From positions 34,952 to 98,951 of the forward strand of contig CAMVBK010000007.1 of NCBI GenBank assembly GCA_947165685.1: DNA of 64,000 bases, given 5' to 3'. Both the position numbers and the translations under genes were made by a program. Source of the stretch: F23-D06 sp947165685 (lineage in GTDB: Bacteria > Bacteroidota > Bacteroidia > Bacteroidales > WCHB1-69). Shown piece by piece: positions 9,201 to 18,682 of the stretch. Below the pieces are notes generated by a model. The model was given only the letters and a program-made list of their open reading frames with translations, did no database searches and was not told where the DNA came from. Within the stretch, counting starts at the first letter, position 1. Each line of letters starts with the position of its first letter.

Positions 9201-12200
9201 GTCGAACCGGCGCAAATGGTCGTGTTGCCGCTGAAAGTGATGGTCGGCAGCGCATTCACCGTCACCGAAGTGGAGAGGCTGGACGAGCATCCGAGCGCGT
9301 TGGTCACCGTCACCACGTAGGATTGCGTGGCGGCAGGCGCCACCGTAATGCTGTTGGTCGTCTCGCCATTATCCCAAACAAATGTGTTGCCGCCCGTGGC
9401 GGTCAGCGTGGTCGATTGTCCGACACAGATGGTCTTCGTGCCCGTCACCGCGACAACCGGAAGTGCCTCAACATTCAGCACCTTAGTGGCGACCGCCTGG
9501 CAGCCCTTCGAATCGTAGCCCGTCACCGTATAAGTAGTGGTGGATGACGGTGAGACGGAGATGGATTCCCCGTTCTCCGTCGTGCTCCACACGTAGGTGT
9601 TCGCGCCGGTAGCCGTCAGCGTGGTGACAGCTCCTGTACATATATAGTCGGCACCGGAAATCTGCACATCCGGATTCGGGTTCACCACGACATACACCGC
9701 GTCAGAGTTCACGCAGTTCTGGGCATTGGTCACCGTCACCCGGTAGTATCCGGCAGTGCCAACCGTGATGGCAGCAGTTTCCTCGCCCGTGGACCAGTGG
9801 TAGGCGTTACCGCCTGCGGCCGTGAGAGTCACCGTACCGCCGTCGCATATCTCCGTGTTGCCACTGAAGGTGACTTGCGGCAAGCTGTTCACCGTGACCT
9901 GCGTTTCCATACTTGACACGCAGCCCATCGCATTGGTCACCGTCACCACGTAGGATTGTGTGGTTGAGGGCGACACGGTGATGCTGTTGCCCGTAGCGCC
10001 GTTGCTCCACACATAGTTTAAGCCGCCCGTGGCAGTCAGCGTGGTCGATTGTCCGGCGCAGATGGTCTTCGTGCCCGTGACACTGATCACCGGCAGCGGT
10101 TCCACATTCACTACCTTGGAGGCCGTACTGTGGCATCCGTTGGTGTCATATCCCGTCACCGTGTAGGTGGCCTGGGCAGCCGGGGAGACGGCGATGGTGG
10201 CTGTCGTCTCGTCCGTGTTCCATTGGTAAGTGGCCGCGCCCGAAGCCGTCAGATTGGTCACGTTGCCCGTGCAAATATAGTCGGAACCGGAGACTTGGAC
10301 ATTCGGGTTCGGATTCACCGTCACCGTGACGGAGGCGGTGTTAGTACAGTTCTGCGCATCGGTAGCCGTCACCTTGTAGGTACCCGCGCTACCCAGCACC
10401 ACGGAGGCGTTCTGTCCGCCCGTGGACCAGGCGTAAGTACTGGCGCCCGTGGCGGTAACGGTCGTCGTCTCACCGGCACAGATAGTCGTGTTGCCACTGA
10501 ACGTGACGGTCGGGAGCGCATTCACCGTTATGGTGACCGAAGCACTGGACATACAGCCGTATGCGTTGCTCACCGTCACGGAGTAGGACTGGTTGGCGGA
10601 GGGGGCAACGGCAATGTTGCTGCCCGTGTTGCCCGTGTTCCAAAGATAAGTGACACCACCTGTGGCCATCAGCGTCGTGCTCTTGCCCTTGCAGATGGTC
10701 AGGTTGCCATTGATTTGCGGAGTGGGAAGTTCGTGTACCACCACACCACGAGAGGCCGTGGCCGTACATCCATGGCCGTTGGTGGCCGTCACGGAATACT
10801 GTCCTGCGGCATTGGCCGTGATGCTGGGGTTGTGGTCCCCGTTGCTCCACACATATTGCGTGATGCCGTCGCCGGCAACCGTCAAGGCCGTCGATTGCCC
10901 CTCGCAGATCTCACTATTGCCGATGATGCTTATTTGCGGAAGTTCATAAACCGTGACCATCGCGTGATAGACCTGCGAACAGAGGTTGGTGTTGGTCACC
11001 GTCACCGTATATTCGCCGGCTTCCGTCACCATGATGCGGCTCTGGTGGCTGCCCGTGCTCCATTCGTACGTGCATCCCGCCGGCGCATCCGTGACGAGCT
11101 GCGCCTGCTGCCCGCGGCAAATGCTGACCGTCTCCGTCACATTGGCCACCGGCAGCGGATTAACGGTCACCGTCTTCTGAGCCGTGGCCGTACAGCCGTT
11201 GGCTCCAGTTCCCGTAACCGTGTAGGTATTCGTGGCGGTCACCGCGATATTGTCGCCGAACTCGCCCGTACTCCATCGATAATCCAAAGCACCCGATGCC
11301 GTAAGGGCCGCCGTGTCGCCGAAGCACACCGCAGCGGGACCGTTGACGAATACGGAGGGCAGCGGTTCCACCGTCACCATCTTCTGGGCCGTGGAGGTAC
11401 AGCCGTTCTCGTCAGTCACCAGCACGGTATAGTTCGTGTTCACATTCGGCGTGACCGTGATGGCACCGGTGTTCTGGCCGGTGCTCCAATTATAGGTATT
11501 TGCCGAGGAGATGGCCGTCAGCACGACCGAATTCCCCTTGCAGACGCTGTTTTGAGCCACAATGTTGACAATAGGCGCCGGATTCACCAGCACCGTGGCG
11601 GACGCGGTGGCCGTACAGCCGTATGCATCCGTGGAAGTCACCGAATAGGTACCCGTGGCATTCACTGTGATCAAGGCAAGCATGCTGCCGTCGTCCCATT
11701 CGTAGCTTCTGCCGCCAGAAGCGCGCAACGTAGTGGACTGACCCTCGCAAATCGTCAGGTTGCCGCTGATGGTCGGGACTACAGTGTTATATTCGCTCAC
11801 CGTGGCCGACAAGGTGTTTTGACAGCCGCCGGCATTGGTCACCGTGACCGTATATTGTCCGGCAGCGGTGATGGTGATGCCTTTAGAGGTGCTTCCGTCG
11901 AACCAACGGTAGGTATTATCGGCATCGCCCGTGACGGTCAGCTCCGTACTTTGTCCATGACAAAGGTAACGGTTGCCCGTGATGCTGGCGTTCACCGGAG
12001 CCTGCGCCACCGTCACGCTCTTGCTGGCGGAACATCCGTACTGGTCCGTGCCCGTAACCGTATAAGTTCCCGCGTAAGAGGTGGTAATCGACTGCGAGAC
12101 CTCGCCGGAGTTCCACTCGTAGGTGGAGGCACCCGCCGCCGTCAGCGTGGTGCTGCCGCCCTGGCAAAGCGCCGCCCGTCCGTTGATCTTGATGGTCGGA

Positions 12201-14845
12201 GGCGTGTGCACCGTCACATTCACCGAACTGGAATTCGTGCAGGTGTTGGCATCCGTCACCGTCACCGAATAGGTGCCGCCCGTGCTCACCGTGATACGAC
12301 TCGCGTGAGCGCCGGTGTTCCAATAATAGGTAGTACCACCAGACGCATACAGCGTGGTGGACTGATTCTCACAGATGCTGGTGTTGCCGGTAAGCGCGAC
12401 CGTAGGAAGCGGATTCACCTGGACACGGATGCTCTTGGTATTCGAACAGCCGTATGTGTTGGATACGGTCACCGTATAGACGGTGGTCGTTTCCGGGGTC
12501 ACCGTGCGGATGTTGTTCGCGGTGCCGTCTTCCCAGACAAAGCTCGTGCCGCCGATAGCCTGAAGAAGCACACTTCCGCCTTTACAAACCTGCTCGTAAC
12601 CCAGAATGCCGGCCGGAGGTGGCGTAACGCTTTCCACCTCGACAGAAGCGGAGGCCGTGCAGCCGAAGGCGTTCGAAACTGTCACCGCGTAGGTGCCCGC
12701 CACACTCACCGTGATGGAAGACTGCGTGGAGCCGTTGTTCCACAAAAAGACCCCGCCGGTCGATTGCGCCGACAGCGTCACCTCGCTGCCCGTACACAGG
12801 TAGCGGTTACCCGACAAAGTCAGAGTGGGTGACTCTTTCACAGTCAGGCGAACATAGAAGATCGAATCGTAGCCCGATGCGGAGCGTGTGAGGAACCGGT
12901 AAAGACCCGCCTGCGTGAGCACACTGTCGAATAAGGTGACCGGCATATCGCTGGAACACACCTCGCGATAGACAGTGTCCGTATTGATGACGGCAGGGTT
13001 AACCGTCAAGAAAAGGGAGACCACGCTGTCGCAGCCGTTCACCGTCGTAAGCATCTGCTCATGGTAGCCAGCGGTATAATACGCGCTGTCCACGAAACGG
13101 TAAGGCAGGTCATACTCGCCGACTTCGGCATAGACCGTTGCGGCCACGTAGGTGGGGTTATGGCGCACGTTCAATGTCACCACACTGTCATAGCCCGACA
13201 GATGATAGGTGAACGTATAGGCACCCGGTTCCGTAATCGAGTTCCCGAGGAACTGGACCGTAGCGTTCGCACATACCGTCGTATCCAAAACCGTATTGAA
13301 CACGGGTTCCACCGTCAGGTTCAACGTATATAGCGTGTCGCACTCCGCAGCCGTGGCAGCCGGCACCCTGACGGTATAGGCTCCCGAGGCCGTAAAGGCT
13401 GTGTCGTGGTAAGCGTACGGGATGCCGTTCCGCGTCACCGTCGCCGACTCCACAATCTGATTGTCGGGAGTGACCGTCAGATCCAACGTCTTGAAGATAC
13501 TGTCGCATCCTGCAACATTTTTCAAGGCCACCGTATAGAAACCGGCGCCGACGCACTCTCTGCCATAAAACTCATAAGGGAGCCTCGACGCGCAAACAGT
13601 CGCCGAAATCGTGTCTTTTACCGGATTGTTGTTGAGGTTAATCCGAAGTGTGTGGTAGTCTAAGCAACCACTGGTATTCGTCTGCGCGTATGTGAACACC
13701 GTAGATGCCTTGAACGTGGTGTCGCCGAAGACGTAAGAGCTGTCGGAGGTGCAAACCATAACGGTATCTCTCACTGAAGGCTTGGCATTCAGCAGCAACA
13801 ACGTGAATTTGCTGCACGCAGTATCAGGTTCCCGGTCGATGAAATAGCGGCCCGGGGCGTTGAACACATGCACGGAATCGTATTCGTACGGAAAAGCGTC
13901 GGGACAGAGGCTCACGGTCACCGTGTCCATCTGGGGTTTCGTCACTTGAAGATTCAAGGTCACCAACGCACTGTCGCAACCATAGCGGCTGTCTATGGCC
14001 ACCGTATAAGAGCCGGCGGCATTATATTCCATACCATTATATATATATGGTAACTCCGTCTGGCAAACAGAGACATCGATCGTGTCGGTCTGGGCAGCGG
14101 AGGGACGGACTTGGAGAATCAGCACCGAAACAGTCTCGCAGCCCCGTGGAGAGAAATGGGGCACAGAATAGGTTCCCGAAGTATTGTAACTCTGGCCCAT
14201 GAAGCTGTACGGCAAGTCGTTCTGGCAAACTTCCACGCGAGTCGTGTCCCGCTCATCCGGGTAACGAATCACGTTGTAGGTCTTCACAATCGGACAACCG
14301 TCCGCGTTATAGCCTTGCGTGAAGTCATAGCTGCCAACCTCGGTGAAGGTGATACCTTCGTAGGTCACCGAAGGCTGATCGGGGCACATCGGAAGGGTGA
14401 CCGTGGTATGCTGACCCTCCACCACTCTGAGTTTCAAGAGCGTGCGCGCGCTGTCGCAACCGTTGCGAGTAGGCGTGCTGATCCAGTAGTCGCCGCTCTC
14501 CACGTAAAAATTGTTCCGGAAAGCGTATGGCAGGTTGTTTTTGCACACCCGCGCCGACACCGTGTCGGTCACGTCATAGCTTTTTCCAATCGCAATCTGA
14601 TAGACATTCAGCACATCCATCACAATCTGCCCTTGCACAGGCGAATAGTGCGGAATCTTCACCACTGTATCGCGGTGATAGACAGTGCCGTTTGCCGAAA
14701 GCTTCACACTATCGCATCCAAACAACGAATGGTAAACAGTGTCGGTAGGATACGGCGTGACTTGTGCCAAACCGTGACCGCCAAACGCGAGTACCGCAGT
14801 CAAAAACACAAGCATCAAATGCTTAATAATCATGCATTTATTCAT
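6248..14845 (-). CDS. Giant Ig-like-repeat T9SS surface protein (2865 aa)
   Basis: Starts with a signal peptide (residues 1-27, ending GHGLAQ). Residues about 28-680 hold degenerate units of about 70 residues with the pattern GCDS-(V/I)-x-L-x-L and paired cysteines. From about 680 to 2600 there are roughly 25 Ig-like units of about 70 residues, each with TICAGxxTTLTATGG, a Y-x-W-S-T/N-G turn and an NGC or YGC near the end; the two cysteines could form a disulfide. The last 75 residues (TLYPNPVHQSLFINL to KIVVNN) are a T9SS type A sorting domain. So it is predicted to be exported, carried across the outer membrane by T9SS and held at the surface as an adhesin or stalk. Ligand unknown. Confidence 0.9.
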   Translation of the reverse strand: MNKCMIIKHLMLVFLTAVLAFGGHGLAQVTPYPTDTVYHSLFGCDSVKLSANGTVYHRDTVVKIPHYSPVQGQIVMDVLNVYQIAIGKSYDVTDTVSARVCKNNLPYAFRNNFYVESGDYWISTPTRNGCDSARTLLKLRVVEGQHTTVTLPMCPDQPSVTYEGITFTEVGSYDFTQGYNADGCPIVKTYNVIRYPDERDTTRVEVCQNDLPYSFMGQSYNTSGTYSVPHFSPRGCETVSVLILQVRPSAAQTDTIDVSVCQTELPYIYNGMEYNAAGSYTVAIDSRYGCDSALVTLNLQVTKPQMDTVTVSLCPDAFPYEYDSVHVFNAPGRYFIDREPDTACSKFTLLLLNAKPSVRDTVMVCTSDSSYVFGDTTFKASTVFTYAQTNTSGCLDYHTLRINLNNNPVKDTISATVCASRLPYEFYGRECVGAGFYTVALKNVAGCDSIFKTLDLTVTPDNQIVESATVTRNGIPYAYHDTAFTASGAYTVRVPAATAAECDTLYTLNLTVEPVFNTVLDTTVCANATVQFLGNSITEPGAYTFTYHLSGYDSVVTLNVRHNPTYVAATVYAEVGEYDLPYRFVDSAYYTAGYHEQMLTTVNGCDSVVSLFLTVNPAVINTDTVYREVCSSDMPVTLFDSVLTQAGLYRFLTRSASGYDSIFYVRLTVKESPTLTLSGNRYLCTGSEVTLSAQSTGGVFLWNNGSTQSSITVSVAGTYAVTVSNAFGCTASASVEVESVTPPPAGILGYEQVCKGGSVLLQAIGGTSFVWEDGTANNIRTVTPETTTVYTVTVSNTYGCSNTKSIRVQVNPLPTVALTGNTSICENQSTTLYASGGTTYYWNTGAHASRITVSTGGTYSVTVTDANTCTNSSSVNVTVHTPPTIKINGRAALCQGGSTTLTAAGASTYEWNSGEVSQSITTSYAGTYTVTGTDQYGCSASKSVTVAQAPVNASITGNRYLCHGQSTELTVTGDADNTYRWFDGSTSKGITITAAGQYTVTVTNAGGCQNTLSATVSEYNTVVPTISGNLTICEGQSTTLRASGGRSYEWDDGSMLALITVNATGTYSVTSTDAYGCTATASATVLVNPAPIVNIVAQNSVCKGNSVVLTAISSANTYNWSTGQNTGAITVTPNVNTNYTVLVTDENGCTSTAQKMVTVEPLPSVFVNGPAAVCFGDTAALTASGALDYRWSTGEFGDNIAVTATNTYTVTGTGANGCTATAQKTVTVNPLPVANVTETVSICRGQQAQLVTDAPAGCTYEWSTGSHQSRIMVTEAGEYTVTVTNTNLCSQVYHAMVTVYELPQISIIGNSEICEGQSTALTVAGDGITQYVWSNGDHNPSITANAAGQYSVTATNGHGCTATASRGVVVHELPTPQINGNLTICKGKSTTLMATGGVTYLWNTGNTGSNIAVAPSANQSYSVTVSNAYGCMSSASVTITVNALPTVTFSGNTTICAGETTTVTATGASTYAWSTGGQNASVVLGSAGTYKVTATDAQNCTNTASVTVTVNPNPNVQVSGSDYICTGNVTNLTASGAATYQWNTDETTATIAVSPAAQATYTVTGYDTNGCHSTASKVVNVEPLPVISVTGTKTICAGQSTTLTATGGLNYVWSNGATGNSITVSPSTTQSYVVTVTNAMGCVSSMETQVTVNSLPQVTFSGNTEICDGGTVTLTAAGGNAYHWSTGEETAAITVGTAGYYRVTVTNAQNCVNSDAVYVVVNPNPDVQISGADYICTGAVTTLTATGANTYVWSTTENGESISVSPSSTTTYTVTGYDSKGCQAVATKVLNVEALPVVAVTGTKTICVGQSTTLTATGGNTFVWDNGETTNSITVAPAATQSYVVTVTNALGCSSSLSTSVTVNALPTITFSGNTTICAGSTATVTAAGASTYTWSNGGQTASIGVTAEGYYRVTATNAQNCRATDSVYVTVNANPVVQISSNNYVCAGSIATLTASGANTYLWNTEEVTPSISVTPSTATTYTVTGYDANGCSTTVSRVMNVEALPVIQVLGTRTICAGQSTTLTATGGAAYSWSTGDTINSVVVMPTSSQSYVVTVTNAYGCMASSAVTVTVNALPQVTFNGNTTICAGNTTTITAVGASSYSWSTGSQTGNVNIATTGTYYVTSTNAQNCSKVDSVYVKVNPKPVVQIAGSNHVCAGSAVSLTASGANSYQWNTGETGAEISIAPTANTTYSVTGYDTNGCFTTVQKVVNVEDIPVVQILGERTICQGQSTVLTATGGTSYLWSNGATTQDIAVFPNLSTSYTVTAYNAFGCSATATAVVTVNVLPSIIFSGNTSICQGQSTTISVVGGNSYSWSTGTTGNSITVSAPGVYKVNAINSLNCVRTDSVTVVVWDNPEVSVSGSSLICQGATNALTASGANTYVWSTGEGGAAITVMPLETTTYSVVGYDENGCSSTVSKVVNVETAPTVYISGDLAICHGESTTLTASDATEYLWSTGATTNSITVSVQGAYTVTTSSANGCQSVASVTVLDNPVPVFTLNAVGSICENTTEVLSVTGNNSYAWSNGETGSQISITEGGLYTVTATNNYGCSQTANAYVAQLSAPALDIIGVNELCQGDTTDLVASSDAEQFVWNTGDSTQSVTVVPDNTLYTVTVTGANGCSTVGQHQITTLPTYNLTVTGTVCEGQPFSDYGFEIAALDTFGTFTYTRQLQTVHGCDSTVNLLLTVSPLPRLDTINGNPNITQHGNVYFSINNPLYVSNYEWRVSNTHWTLSNTSFSNVTLNVTTNGSGILTARGVNNCGYTETSLSLYCNVGIEDYASQAQVTLYPNPVHQSLFINLENAPEVSKVRLYNEAGRLVYQADCDDTRLEIDCTRFANGHYTVQFLDEKGKRVEARKIVVNNK
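7960..10510 (-). repeat. Higher-order coding repeat, about 633 bp x 4
   Basis: Within the giant gene three distinct Ig-like units (openings VTFSGNTTICAG, VQISGxxYICTG, VxVTGTKTICAG) recur in fixed order. The VTFSGNT-type unit recurs at about 10.50, 9.87, 9.24, 8.60 and 7.97 kb, a period of about 633 bp or 211 residues. This points to block duplication of a three-domain cassette. Confidence 0.8.
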
Positions 14846-14894
14846 TGTAGTAAATTTATAATATATTCAAAATACTAATAATAAAACAAAAATG

Positions 14895-14902
14895 CAAAAT
14901 TA
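14895..14902 (-). promoter_or_regulatory. Bacteroidetes -7 box (TAATTTTG)
   Basis: TAATTTTG on the minus strand, about 50 nt upstream of the giant adhesin ATG at 14845, in an AT-rich gap after sbcC. Confidence 0.45.
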
Positions 14903-14988
14903 CACTTTTTTCTTTTGCACACTGAAACCAGAAAGAGGGAACTCTTTCCGCCCCCTTTTTGGGATTCGAACAGACGGTCAATCCTGGA

Positions 14989-17900
14989 CTAACTGAACGT
15001 GATCGCACTCGTTCCGTGGCTCACGGGCTGAACGATGATCTTCGTTGGAATTTTATCGGCAAGAACATCCAAGTGACTGATAATCCCGATATTACAATGT
15101 ACAATATGGTGAAGTTGCTGCAAAGTGTTCACCACGCTGTCGCAAAGAGTGCCGTCCAACTGGCTGATGCCCTCGTCGATGAAGAGGAAGTCGGAGGTGA
15201 TGCCCTGCATGGCGAGGTTGGAAAGGCCGAGCGCAAGGGCGATGGAGATGAGGAAGCTTTCGCCGCCAGAGACCATCTCCACAGGCCGCGGCGCGTCGCC
15301 CAAGTACTTGTCTTTCACCAAGATCATCAACTCGCGGCCCGCGCCGGTGAGCTCGTATCGGTCGGAGAGCATACTGAGGAAGTAGTTCGTGTTGTCGAGC
15401 AGTTTCTGCAGGATGAAACTCTGCGCGATACGGCGGAAAGTTCTGCCGGTGCTGTCGCCGAAGACGTTGTTGAGCCGCTCCCACTGCCGCACCTGCTGCC
15501 GCAAGGCATCCAGCTTCGCCAACGTGTCGGCATACCTCTGCTTGTTGTCGGCATCTTGCTGCAGAATCAACCGGATTTGTCCAACCCGCTGCATTTTTTC
15601 CGTCTTAATCGCGCCTTTCTCCTTTATTTGCCGCTCGATTTCGTCCAATTGCTCACCATCTTCCATCGCAGGTCTCGTCTCCAAATGCTTCCGCATGGTT
15701 TCCTGCGCCTGCTGCAGCTTTCCATGTGCCGTCCGCTCCTGCTCCTGCACATTCTGCAACTGCCCGCGCAACCGCGCAATCTCCTCGGCGGTCGTGGCGG
15801 CCAACTGCGACAGAAGGACTTCCGAAATCTCGGACTGGCGGGTGTAAAAATCGCTCAACACGCTGTCCACCTGGCTCATTCTCACGGCCAAGTCAGCCGA
15901 CTTTTGCGAAAGGACAGCGCACTTCTCGGCCAAATCCATCCACTTTCCCGCCAATCCGTCGCACTTGGCCCCCTTTTCGGCAGCTGTCCACTCGAACAGT
16001 CCCTTCACCTTCCGCTCGTACAGCCCGATCTGGTCAACCTCCCGCTGCATCTGCATTTGCAAATCCTGCTGGTCCGACCGGCTCTTTTGCAGGCCGGCAT
16101 ACGATTCTGCCTCCTTTGTCAACGTTTGCACCGTCTTGGCAATATCCTTTTCCCAACCGGGATAAACGGCGTTCAGGAAGCCGGACAACTCGCTTTCCAA
16201 CGACTGGGAGATTTCCGCAAACTCCGCCATCTGCTGCTGCAGTGCCCCGTTCTCCGTTTTCAGGTTGGTATGTTGCACTTCGTCGTTGTGTTGCGAAAGC
16301 ATGAGCTTCTCGACCTGCTTCTTCAGTTCTTCCAACGTCGCCGAAGCCGCCTTCGACTTCTTGGAAATTTCCTGTGCCAACTGGATGCGTCTCGCCGTTT
16401 CTTGCAAGGCTTTTTCTACTTCAACATTCTGTTTATCAATCTGTTCCAAAATAGTTTCAGACACTTCGATTTGCAAACGGCTGCAAATTTCAGTCAAGGC
16501 GGCAAGGGCATTTTTCTTGACGAGGTTTTTGTTTTGAAGTTCGGTTTGCTGCACTGCAAGCATGGCTTCGGCGGCTGTTTGGGCTGTCACCGTTTCATCA
16601 ACGGCCTTTTTCGCGTCATTCACCGCCCGCTTGGACGCATCCAACTGACTTTTCAACAGCGCGACGCTCCGTTCCACTGCTTCGTTGGTGAGCAAGCGTT
16701 CCACTTTCTGTCCACAGACAGGACACGTGTCGCCGGTCTGCAACATGGCGCGCATCTGCTTGGCAAACTGATTGACGCTCTGCGCCGAGGCCTCGTAGCA
16801 TTTTTGAGCCGTCTCCTGGGCCTCCTGCGCCTGCGCATACAACGCCTGTTTCTGCGACAACTGCTCTGACAGGAACTGCTGCTTCTGTTGCAATTCCGAC
16901 ACGGACTGTTTCATGAGATTGATTTCATCTTGCTGACGCTTAAGCTGTTGCACGGAATTTTTGACATTTTCCAAATCACGGGCACGGTCTTTCTGCAACG
17001 TTTGTTCTTCAACAAGTTTCTGAAAGTCATACTGTTTTGCCTGTTCGTTCAATTCATCCAAAACCTGCTGGTTCTGGGTTATCTCTCCGGTGAACTTGTC
17101 GATTTTCGACTTGGACAATTCGATATTTTTCTCGATTTCCACAACTTTCGCGTTGTTTTGCGCGATGCGGACTGACTTTCTCCCTTGTTCCTCCCGTGAT
17201 CGTGCTAACTGGCGCAACTTCTCCACCAAAACAGGTGCCTGCAAAAAAGTCTCTTCCTTGTAGGATTGCTTCCGCAACGCATCGTCTATCTTTTCCATGT
17301 CGGCAGCGACTTTCACTAACTTTTCCCGCACATCCAAAACGCCAGCCGTGACTTCCAGATATTGCCTTTGGTACACCGCCTCGTCATTCCGCAACGACTG
17401 CCGGGACCGCAGAAGTTCTTGACGTTCGAGGTAGCTCTTGCGTTCATTTTCAGTCTGTTCCCATTGTAAGATATTTTGCTGCAGCTGCCGGTTTTTGTCC
17501 GAGCGGAGCGTTTCTTCCGCTGCCTTCCAGTTTTTCTCCGATTTAGCCACATCTTCCTGATATTGAAACAATTGCTTTATCCATGAAGATTTCGCGTTCA
17601 GTTCTTTCAACTCTTCCTCAATAAGGTTGGCTTCCGCAACGGTTTTACTTATATCAAGCTGGTAATCAGCAATTTGCTCGGCGCTCAATCGTGCAACGTT
17701 CTCGTTTTCGCGCTCTATCTGCTCATACGACTTCTCCTGTTCCTTGAACTTTTCATAAATACGCTTCCCGATTTCTGAAAAGATGCTCGTGTCGGTCAGT
17801 TTTTCCAGAATTTCCGCCTTGGCATTTTGGTCGCTCTTCATGAACTTGGTGAACTCGCCCTGCGCGAGCATGGTGGTGCGACAAAACTGGTCGTAGTTCA

Positions 17901-18375
17901 GCCCGGTGACCGCCACAATCTGGGACTCGATGTCACGATCCTTCGTCCAGACGCCGTTCTCGGAAGTCAGCGACCACTCCTTGCTGTTGAGATTTCCGTT
18001 TCGATTGATGGAAAACGCCGTCTTAGCGGTATATGCAACGCTATCATTACCAACAAATTGGAGACTACACCAGCCCTCTTTCGTGCCCCGTTTCAGATAT
18101 TGCCGCAGGTCGTTGATGGCTATGCCCTTCGACTTGTCGCTGAATTGGAACTCCGGGTCGGCATATTGGTTCTCCTTCTTTTCGGCGATGCTCTGCAGGC
18201 GAGGGGTCTTGCAAAAAAGCGTCATGCAGATGGCATCAAGGATGGTGCTCTTGCCCGCTCCTGAGGGACCCCAAATCATGAAAATATGCTGGCCTTCCGG
18301 CATCAGACGTTCAAAATCGATGGCCGCATCCGCGATGGAATTGATATTATGGATTTCTAATTTCTTGAATTTCAT
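14989..18375 (-). CDS. sbcC: SbcC/Rad50-type exonuclease ATPase
   Basis: 1128 residues. The N-terminal ATPase half has Walker A GPSGAGKST at 36-44. A very long coiled coil with Gln/Glu/Lys heptads spans about 200-950. It is interrupted at about 550 by the zinc-hook motif CPVCGQK. The C-terminal half has the ABC signature VSGGESFL (about 1033) and Walker B FLFIDEG (about 1063). The family partners with the SbcD nuclease to cut hairpins and process double-strand ends. No sbcD lies on either side, which is unusual since the two genes normally form an operon. Transcribed divergently from the lipoprotein gene at 18529. Confidence 0.93.
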   Translation of the reverse strand: MKFKKLEIHNINSIADAAIDFERLMPEGQHIFMIWGPSGAGKSTILDAICMTLFCKTPRLQSIAEKKENQYADPEFQFSDKSKGIAINDLRQYLKRGTKEGWCSLQFVGNDSVAYTAKTAFSINRNGNLNSKEWSLTSENGVWTKDRDIESQIVAVTGLNYDQFCRTTMLAQGEFTKFMKSDQNAKAEILEKLTDTSIFSEIGKRIYEKFKEQEKSYEQIERENENVARLSAEQIADYQLDISKTVAEANLIEEELKELNAKSSWIKQLFQYQEDVAKSEKNWKAAEETLRSDKNRQLQQNILQWEQTENERKSYLERQELLRSRQSLRNDEAVYQRQYLEVTAGVLDVREKLVKVAADMEKIDDALRKQSYKEETFLQAPVLVEKLRQLARSREEQGRKSVRIAQNNAKVVEIEKNIELSKSKIDKFTGEITQNQQVLDELNEQAKQYDFQKLVEEQTLQKDRARDLENVKNSVQQLKRQQDEINLMKQSVSELQQKQQFLSEQLSQKQALYAQAQEAQETAQKCYEASAQSVNQFAKQMRAMLQTGDTCPVCGQKVERLLTNEAVERSVALLKSQLDASKRAVNDAKKAVDETVTAQTAAEAMLAVQQTELQNKNLVKKNALAALTEICSRLQIEVSETILEQIDKQNVEVEKALQETARRIQLAQEISKKSKAASATLEELKKQVEKLMLSQHNDEVQHTNLKTENGALQQQMAEFAEISQSLESELSGFLNAVYPGWEKDIAKTVQTLTKEAESYAGLQKSRSDQQDLQMQMQREVDQIGLYERKVKGLFEWTAAEKGAKCDGLAGKWMDLAEKCAVLSQKSADLAVRMSQVDSVLSDFYTRQSEISEVLLSQLAATTAEEIARLRGQLQNVQEQERTAHGKLQQAQETMRKHLETRPAMEDGEQLDEIERQIKEKGAIKTEKMQRVGQIRLILQQDADNKQRYADTLAKLDALRQQVRQWERLNNVFGDSTGRTFRRIAQSFILQKLLDNTNYFLSMLSDRYELTGAGRELMILVKDKYLGDAPRPVEMVSGGESFLISIALALGLSNLAMQGITSDFLFIDEGISQLDGTLCDSVVNTLQQLHHIVHCNIGIISHLDVLADKIPTKIIVQPVSHGTSAITFS

Positions 18376-18457
18376 AACATTATCAACAGTTAATCGGTTC
18401 TCCGCAAAATAAAATGCGCATCTTCAATCGTGAAGACCCGCTTGGAATTTTCAACGG

Positions 18458-18465
18458 CAAAAATA
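18458..18465 (-). promoter_or_regulatory. Bacteroidetes -7 box for sbcC
   Basis: TATTTTTG on the minus strand, 82 nt upstream of the sbcC ATG. It lies back to back with a plus-strand box at 18496. Confidence 0.45.
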
Positions 18466-18495
18466 CAAAAAATGGGCGGCAATCCAATAAAATCG

Positions 18496-18503
18496 TATTT
18501 TTG
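18496..18503 (+). promoter_or_regulatory. Bacteroidetes -7 box for lipoprotein operon
   Basis: TATTTTTG, 25 nt upstream of the ATG at 18529. The spacing supports that start over an upstream in-frame ATG at 18430, which lies before the box. Confidence 0.55.
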
Positions 18504-18528
18504 CCGTTTGATTCAAAAATTCGGAAAA

Positions 18529-18669
18529 ATGAAAAAGATTATTGTTTTAGGAATTCTGTTTTTAGGCTCCGTACTGGTTTTCTCTGCGTGCGACACCCAG
18601 CACCGTTGCGCCGCCTACGGCCATTATGCGTACAACATGCCGGCCGAGAACCCCGACAACGCGAACTAA
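18529..18669 (+). CDS. Small lipoprotein (46 aa)
   Basis: Begins MKKIIVLGILFLG, a lipoprotein signal sequence ending in the lipobox VFSAC, which leaves a mature peptide of only about 25 residues. The start at 18529 was chosen because it gives a complete signal peptide and lies directly after a -7 box. The stop is 13 nt before the next gene, so both are probably co-transcribed. Short lipoproteins beside a conserved exported protein recur in Bacteroidales. Function unknown. Confidence 0.7.
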   Translation: MKKIIVLGILFLGSVLVFSACDTQHRCAAYGHYAYNMPAENPDNAN

Positions 18670-18682
18670 GCATCCGCTTCCC

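Noticed and set aside
10049..12832. 927-codon open frame antisense to the giant adhesin gene
   Set aside because: Repeated reverse reading of the Ig-like units (recurrent RHRHRG-like strings); no start context and no motif.
6248..14845. Possible CRISPR-like or satellite DNA from regular repeats
   Set aside because: The period is explained by a single open reading frame of Ig-like domains with a sorting domain.
14931..14948. Hairpin after sbcC as terminator
   Set aside because: Seven-bp stem is present but no T-run follows on the transcribed strand.
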